Source of the DNA: Alistipes sp.
Lineage (GTDB): Bacteria > Bacteroidota > Bacteroidia > Bacteroidales > Rikenellaceae
Length of the DNA: 34,018 bases
NCBI GenBank assembly: GCA_031285405.1
Contig: JAITWH010000012.1
Span: 1 to 34,018, forward strand
Direction: 5' to 3'
How positions within the stretch are numbered: position 1 is the first letter of the stretch; every line of letters begins with the position of its first letter. Shown here in pieces: positions 31,033 to 34,018 of the stretch. The translations under genes were made by a program, and so were the position numbers. The notes below the pieces were generated by a model. The model was not told the origin of the DNA and ran no database searches. It was given only the letters and a program-made list of their open reading frames with translations.

Positions 31033-32065
31033 CAAAAAGCGAGGCTTCGAATCGGGGCAAGGCGTCGAAAAGCGCTCGACCGACACCCGCCGTCACTCGG
31101 GCCGCGAAGCCCGCGCCCTCCTCTGGCTGCTCCCCGCCCTCGCCATCGCCTCGTGGCTGATAGTGGAAATCGCGAAGACCGAACCCTCCGACACCCAATC
31201 CGATACCCACAATTTCGGTCAGAGTGGTGCAGATGTCGCGCTGACCGAAGTTCAAGGAGGCAGGGATAGTACGAATAGTACAGCCCTGTCGACGGAACGA
31301 GGAAGTGCGGCAGATGCGCCGCTATCACCGGAATTGTTCAACTTCGACCCCAACACAATCGAGTATCACGACCTAATCCGCCTCGGCTTCGAGCGAGGAG
31401 AGGCGCTGGGCATAATCAAGTACCGCGAGCGCGGAAAGATATTCGAGATCCCCGAGGACTTCGCGGCCTGCTACCAGGTCACCGAGTCGATGTACCGCCG
31501 CCTGCAACCCTACATAAAGATAGGCGAACGCTTCCGCCTAAAACCCTTCGCCCCCCGACCCCCCGCAACCCCAACCTCAACCCCCGCAACCCGAACCACC
31601 ATCAGACCCAACGAAACCAGAACCCCACCCCCGACAACCACAACCAGCCGCCCCAACACTCCCCTCCCCTTGGTAGAGCTAAACACCGCCGACAGCACAA
31701 CCCTCGTAGCAGTAAGGGGGATAGGCGCAATAACCGTAGTACGAATAATAGAGTACCGCACCCGCCTCGGAGGATTCGCCGCCGTGGAGCAGTTAGCCGA
31801 GGTCGCCGGCGTCACCGAGCAGAATTACGAGCTGATGTCCCAACAAATTTACGTCGACGTGAGCGCAATTCAAAAAATTGATATTAACTTTGCACCCGCT
31901 CAGTCGCTCGCGCGCCACCCCTACATGAGGGCGCCGTCGCTGAGGAAATTACTGAAACAGAGACAATTGAAGGGAGGTTGGCGCACACTCGCAGAACTCA
32001 AAAATGACGATATCTTTACGCCGGAAGAGCTCACAAAGCTCGGCCCGTACCTCTCATTCAATTAA
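31016..32065 (+). CDS. Helix-hairpin-helix (ComEA-like) membrane-anchored protein
   Basis: The 349-residue protein has a basic cytoplasmic N-terminus (1-32), one membrane helix (about 33-52, ALLWLLPALAIASWLIVEI), a first helix-hairpin-helix-like part near 105-165 (FNFDPNTIEYHDLIRLGF...GIIKYRERG, typical of tandem HhH proteins), a Pro/Thr-rich linker (about 180-220), a second HhH motif VELNTADSTTLVAVRGIGAITVVRIIEYR near 223-250 (ends VELNT and IIEYR), and a third partial one near 290-345. ComEA-like HhH proteins bind DNA; whether this one serves DNA uptake is unknown, and no other competence gene is present. It overlaps the UbiD-family gene by 17 nt, so the two are coupled. Confidence 0.85.
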   Translation: MARQSDKKRGFESGQGVEKRSTDTRRHSGREARALLWLLPALAIASWLIVEIAKTEPSDTQSDTHNFGQSGADVALTEVQGGRDSTNSTALSTERGSAADAPLSPELFNFDPNTIEYHDLIRLGFERGEALGIIKYRERGKIFEIPEDFAACYQVTESMYRRLQPYIKIGERFRLKPFAPRPPATPTSTPATRTTIRPNETRTPPPTTTTSRPNTPLPLVELNTADSTTLVAVRGIGAITVVRIIEYRTRLGGFAAVEQLAEVAGVTEQNYELMSQQIYVDVSAIQKIDINFAPAQSLARHPYMRAPSLRKLLKQRQLKGGWRTLAELKNDDIFTPEELTKLGPYLSFN

Positions 32066-32092
32066 AAAACAACTAAAAAAACATCCACAACC

Positions 32093-32284
32093 ATGATCAT
32101 CATGCCGATAAAAGAGGGCGAAAACATCGAACGCGCCCTCAAGAAATTCAAACGCAAATACGAACGCACCGGAGTCCTCAAGGAGCTTCGCCGCCGCCAG
32201 TACTTCTCCAAACCGTCGGTCGACAAGCGCAAAGCCATGCAGCACGCCGTCTACGTCGAAGCCCTCCACCGCGACGAGGAATAG
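32093..32284 (+). CDS. rpsU: 30S ribosomal protein S21
   Basis: Small-subunit ribosomal protein S21, 63 residues, located near the anti-Shine-Dalgarno end of 16S rRNA. PIKEGENIERALKKFKRKYERTG covers the conserved N-terminal helix (ends PIKEGE and KYERTG), and LKELRRRQYFSKPSVDKRK is the second basic helix. Length and charge are normal. The ATG at 32093 gives MIIMPIKEGEN, in line with Bacteroidales S21. It follows the HhH gene by 27 nt and is closed by a strong terminator after a repeat module. Confidence 0.95.
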   Translation: MIIMPIKEGENIERALKKFKRKYERTGVLKELRRRQYFSKPSVDKRKAMQHAVYVEALHRDEE

Positions 32285-32335
32285 GCGGCAACGGCCGCAG
32301 CGGCCGGAACGCCGGCGGCGATTTTAGCTACGCAA
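32285..32335. repeat. Two AACG-loop hairpins plus linker
   Basis: GCGGC-AACG-GCCGC (32285-32298) and GCCGG-AACG-CCGGC (32303-32316) follow the rpsU stop codon directly, then GGCGATTTTAGCTACGC. The second hairpin has a third stem sequence with all five pairs intact. Confidence 0.85.
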
Positions 32336-32340
32336 CATTA

Positions 32341-32366
32341 AAAGCTCCCTTGAGGGAGCTTTTTTG
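32341..32366 (+). terminator. Intrinsic terminator after rpsU
   Basis: AAAGCTCCC and GGGAGCTTT form a perfect 9-bp stem around TTGA, followed by a run of T (to 32365). It ends the ubiD-HhH-rpsU transcript. Confidence 0.9.
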
Positions 32367-32441
32367 CATCCGCCCCCCTGTTAAAAGTCGATTTTTTCCG
32401 ATTCACCCGCCCCCGCGTTTCAAAACCGAAATATATTTCCG

Positions 32442-32449
32442 TACCTTCG
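32442..32449 (+). promoter_or_regulatory. Near-match -7 box for the histidine kinase gene
   Basis: TACCTTCG is one base from TAnnTTTG and lies 23 nt before the ATG at 32473, downstream of the rpsU terminator. Confidence 0.4.
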
Positions 32450-32472
32450 CAAAAAACCTAAAGCGCCCCTCT

Positions 32473-33885
32473 ATGTCTCTGCCAAAGAAATACAACGCCG
32501 TCGTGATCAACGTTTTGTTGTCGGCCGTGCTGTGCCTTGTGATCAACTTTTCGTACCTTCTCACGATCCGCGAACAGGAGCGCCGCGAGGGCGAGGCGCT
32601 CCGAAGATGGGAACGCATCGAGAACGCCCCCTCTGTCACCGGCACACTCCACGTCTCCAACGACGGCTACGGCTACATCGTCACCACGCCCCAAACCACG
32701 CCCCAAGCCCCAACCCCCGCAACAACCCCAACCCCCGACACCCCCGCCGACAAAACCGAAACAACCGACACACTCACCACCGCAAAAACCGACAGCATCT
32801 ACGTCCCCTCCCGAGAGATAGAGCGCCTCTCGCTAACCCACGGCAGCAATCTGAGGGTCGTGGCCCGCGACGCCCACTCGCCGGGCGGCAACCGCGTGAT
32901 GCTGCGCGCGCTGGAGATCGACGGCCGCCCCTACGACTACGGCGAGATGTACGACCACCCGAGCGACCGCGCGATGATGGTGCTTCAGCTGACGTTCTAC
33001 TTCCTGTTCGCCTTCATCCTGCTCACGGTGATGACTGCCGGCGCCACAGGCAACACCTCAGTGAAGTTCTACCTCACCCGCAGCGCCTACGCCATAGCGA
33101 TAGCTGTGCTCTTGTGGTTCCTGCTCCCCGTCACCCGCCCGCGGTCCGACGAGATCACTGTGATGGCCGCCGTGTTGGGCCGCCGCAGCTTCTTCATGTT
33201 CGACATCATGATCGTCAAGTGCTCGTTCGTGTTGGCGTTCGCCCTGCTCTACGGCCGCACCTACCAGCTGATCCACCAGCGCGAGGTGATCATGTTGGAG
33301 AACGAGCAGCTCAAGAGCGAGAACCTGCGCGCACGCTACAACACCCTCGTTGGCCAGCTCAACCCCCACTTCCTCTTCAACTCGCTCAACTCTCTCTCGG
33401 CGCTTGTGCGCGAGGGCAAGATCGACGACGCGGTGCGCTACATCGACCGCCTGTCTGACACCTTCCGCTACACGATCCGCAACGAGCCCGACGCCATGAC
33501 CACTCTGGGCGAGGAGCTTGAGTTCGTCAACGCCTACAAATACCTGCTGGAGGTGCGCTACGACGAGAAGCTCTTCATCGACATCGACATCGCCGCCGAC
33601 CGGCTGCGTTGGACCCTGCCCGCCTTCTCAATCCAACCGTTGGTCGAAAACGCCGTCAAGCACAACAGCATCACCCGCGCCCGCCCCCTGCGCATCTCGA
33701 TCCACATGTCGGGCGACCGCCTCGTTGTGTCGAACCCCATCCAACCCAAGTTGGAACCCGAGCGCGGCACCGGCATAGGCCTCGCCAACCTGGCCAACCG
33801 TTGGAAACTACTCACCACCCGCGACATCGAGATCTCCAACGACACCACCACCTTCGCCGTCTCCATGCCCCTCTTAAAACCATAG
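32473..33885 (+). CDS. LytS/YehU-type sensor histidine kinase
   Basis: The 470-residue membrane kinase has one N-terminal helix (about 10-30), an extracytoplasmic part with a Thr/Pro-rich segment (about 72-105), and three further helices (about 171-190, 200-220, 236-256). The cytoplasmic part carries the His_kinase domain with the phosphoacceptor H299 in LNPHFLFNSLNSL, the N-box QPLVENAVKHN near 396 and the G-box GTGIGLANLANR near 432. Such kinases usually pair with a LytTR response regulator encoded next door; none is in the window, so the partner should lie beyond the right edge. The ATG at 32473 is preferred to the in-frame start at 32350, which overlaps the terminator. The plus strand is C-rich here. 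Confidence 0.92.
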   Translation: MSLPKKYNAVVINVLLSAVLCLVINFSYLLTIREQERREGEALRRWERIENAPSVTGTLHVSNDGYGYIVTTPQTTPQAPTPATTPTPDTPADKTETTDTLTTAKTDSIYVPSREIERLSLTHGSNLRVVARDAHSPGGNRVMLRALEIDGRPYDYGEMYDHPSDRAMMVLQLTFYFLFAFILLTVMTAGATGNTSVKFYLTRSAYAIAIAVLLWFLLPVTRPRSDEITVMAAVLGRRSFFMFDIMIVKCSFVLAFALLYGRTYQLIHQREVIMLENEQLKSENLRARYNTLVGQLNPHFLFNSLNSLSALVREGKIDDAVRYIDRLSDTFRYTIRNEPDAMTTLGEELEFVNAYKYLLEVRYDEKLFIDIDIAADRLRWTLPAFSIQPLVENAVKHNSITRARPLRISIHMSGDRLVVSNPIQPKLEPERGTGIGLANLANRWKLLTTRDIEISNDTTTFAVSMPLLKP

Positions 33886-33905
33886 CCGACAGCGGCCGCA
33901 GCAAT

Positions 33906-34018
33906 TTAGTGGTTAGTGGTTAGTGGTTAGTGGTTAGTGGTTAGTGGTTAGTGGTTAGTGGTTAGTGGTTAGTGGTTAGTGGTTAGTGGTTAGTGGTTAG
34001 TGGTTAGTGGTTAGTGGT
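33906..34018. repeat. Pure TTAGTGG heptamer array (16 copies, runs off the window)
   Basis: Sixteen perfect TTAGTGG units and one extra base fill 33906-34018 without a single variant. Elsewhere in the window the same heptamer occurs in short, degenerate runs. A hairpin fragment (GCGGCCGCAGC) lies between the kinase stop and the array. The true length is unknown because the window ends here. Confidence 0.95.

Noticed and set aside
33906-34018. CRISPR array
   Set aside because: Units are 7 bp with no spacers, so it is a simple tandem repeat.

Overview
The window reads as chromosomal DNA from a Bacteroidota bacterium, most likely order Bacteroidales. The lines of evidence are: a DUF4270 lipoprotein beside a short glycogen-synthase-like protein, a MutA/MutB methylmalonyl-CoA mutase pair, paired NhaD antiporters, a 600-residue-class UbiD decarboxylase, an S21 gene with Bacteroidales-type sequence, no clear Shine-Dalgarno sites, and many copies of the Bacteroides -7 promoter box TAnnTTTG. 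A narrower placement (for example Rikenellaceae/Alistipes-like) is only a guess. I see no rRNA, tRNA, CRISPR array, transposase, integrase or phage gene.

Layout. 1-996: repeat-filled spacer with no credible gene. 997-15087, almost all plus strand: queA, a short GT5-like protein, a DUF4270 lipoprotein, topA, a small membrane protein, a DUF2461 protein, a Cys-rich mini membrane protein (minus), trkA with a GH3-family gene, a deoxynucleoside kinase overlapping an RsmF-like rRNA methyltransferase, and a MerR-type regulator. 15148-18122, plus: a Nif3-family protein, a coiled-coil zinc-ribbon protein, an ECF sigma factor in an unusual hairpin-rich setting, and a small acidic protein. 18246-29248, minus: crcB, a DEDDy exonuclease, recQ, mutB, a lipoprotein, mutA and two nhaD genes. 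29344-33885, plus: a UbiD-family decarboxylase, a helix-hairpin-helix membrane protein, rpsU and a LytS/YehU-type histidine kinase. The window ends inside a pure heptamer array.

Most genes are housekeeping. The striking part is the spacer DNA. Between about 130 and 19460, and again near 32285 and 33906, spacers are mosaics of a few recurring modules: (i) 7-bp-period arrays of different sequence (TTAGTGG, AATTAAG, AATTGAA, AGTGAAA, AATTATC); (ii) a linker GCTA(A)CGCGG; (iii) a 14-nt hairpin with a constant AACG loop and compensating 5-bp stems; (iv) two longer palindromic elements. Arrays often enter a spacer in one orientation and leave in the other, and they begin at or within a few bases of stop codons. 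In four genes the repeat appears to supply the last codons and the stop. In three genes (DUF2461, GH3, ubiD) repeat modules sit in frame inside the coding sequence. I consider this mosaic the most interesting content here.

Two further signals: the plus strand is G-rich on the left and C-rich on the right even within plus-strand genes, which suggests a replication terminus around 15-21 kb. Several TAnnTTTG boxes end only 4-7 nt before a start codon, which suggests leaderless transcripts, including one that would start at an 11-codon ORF overlapping trkA.
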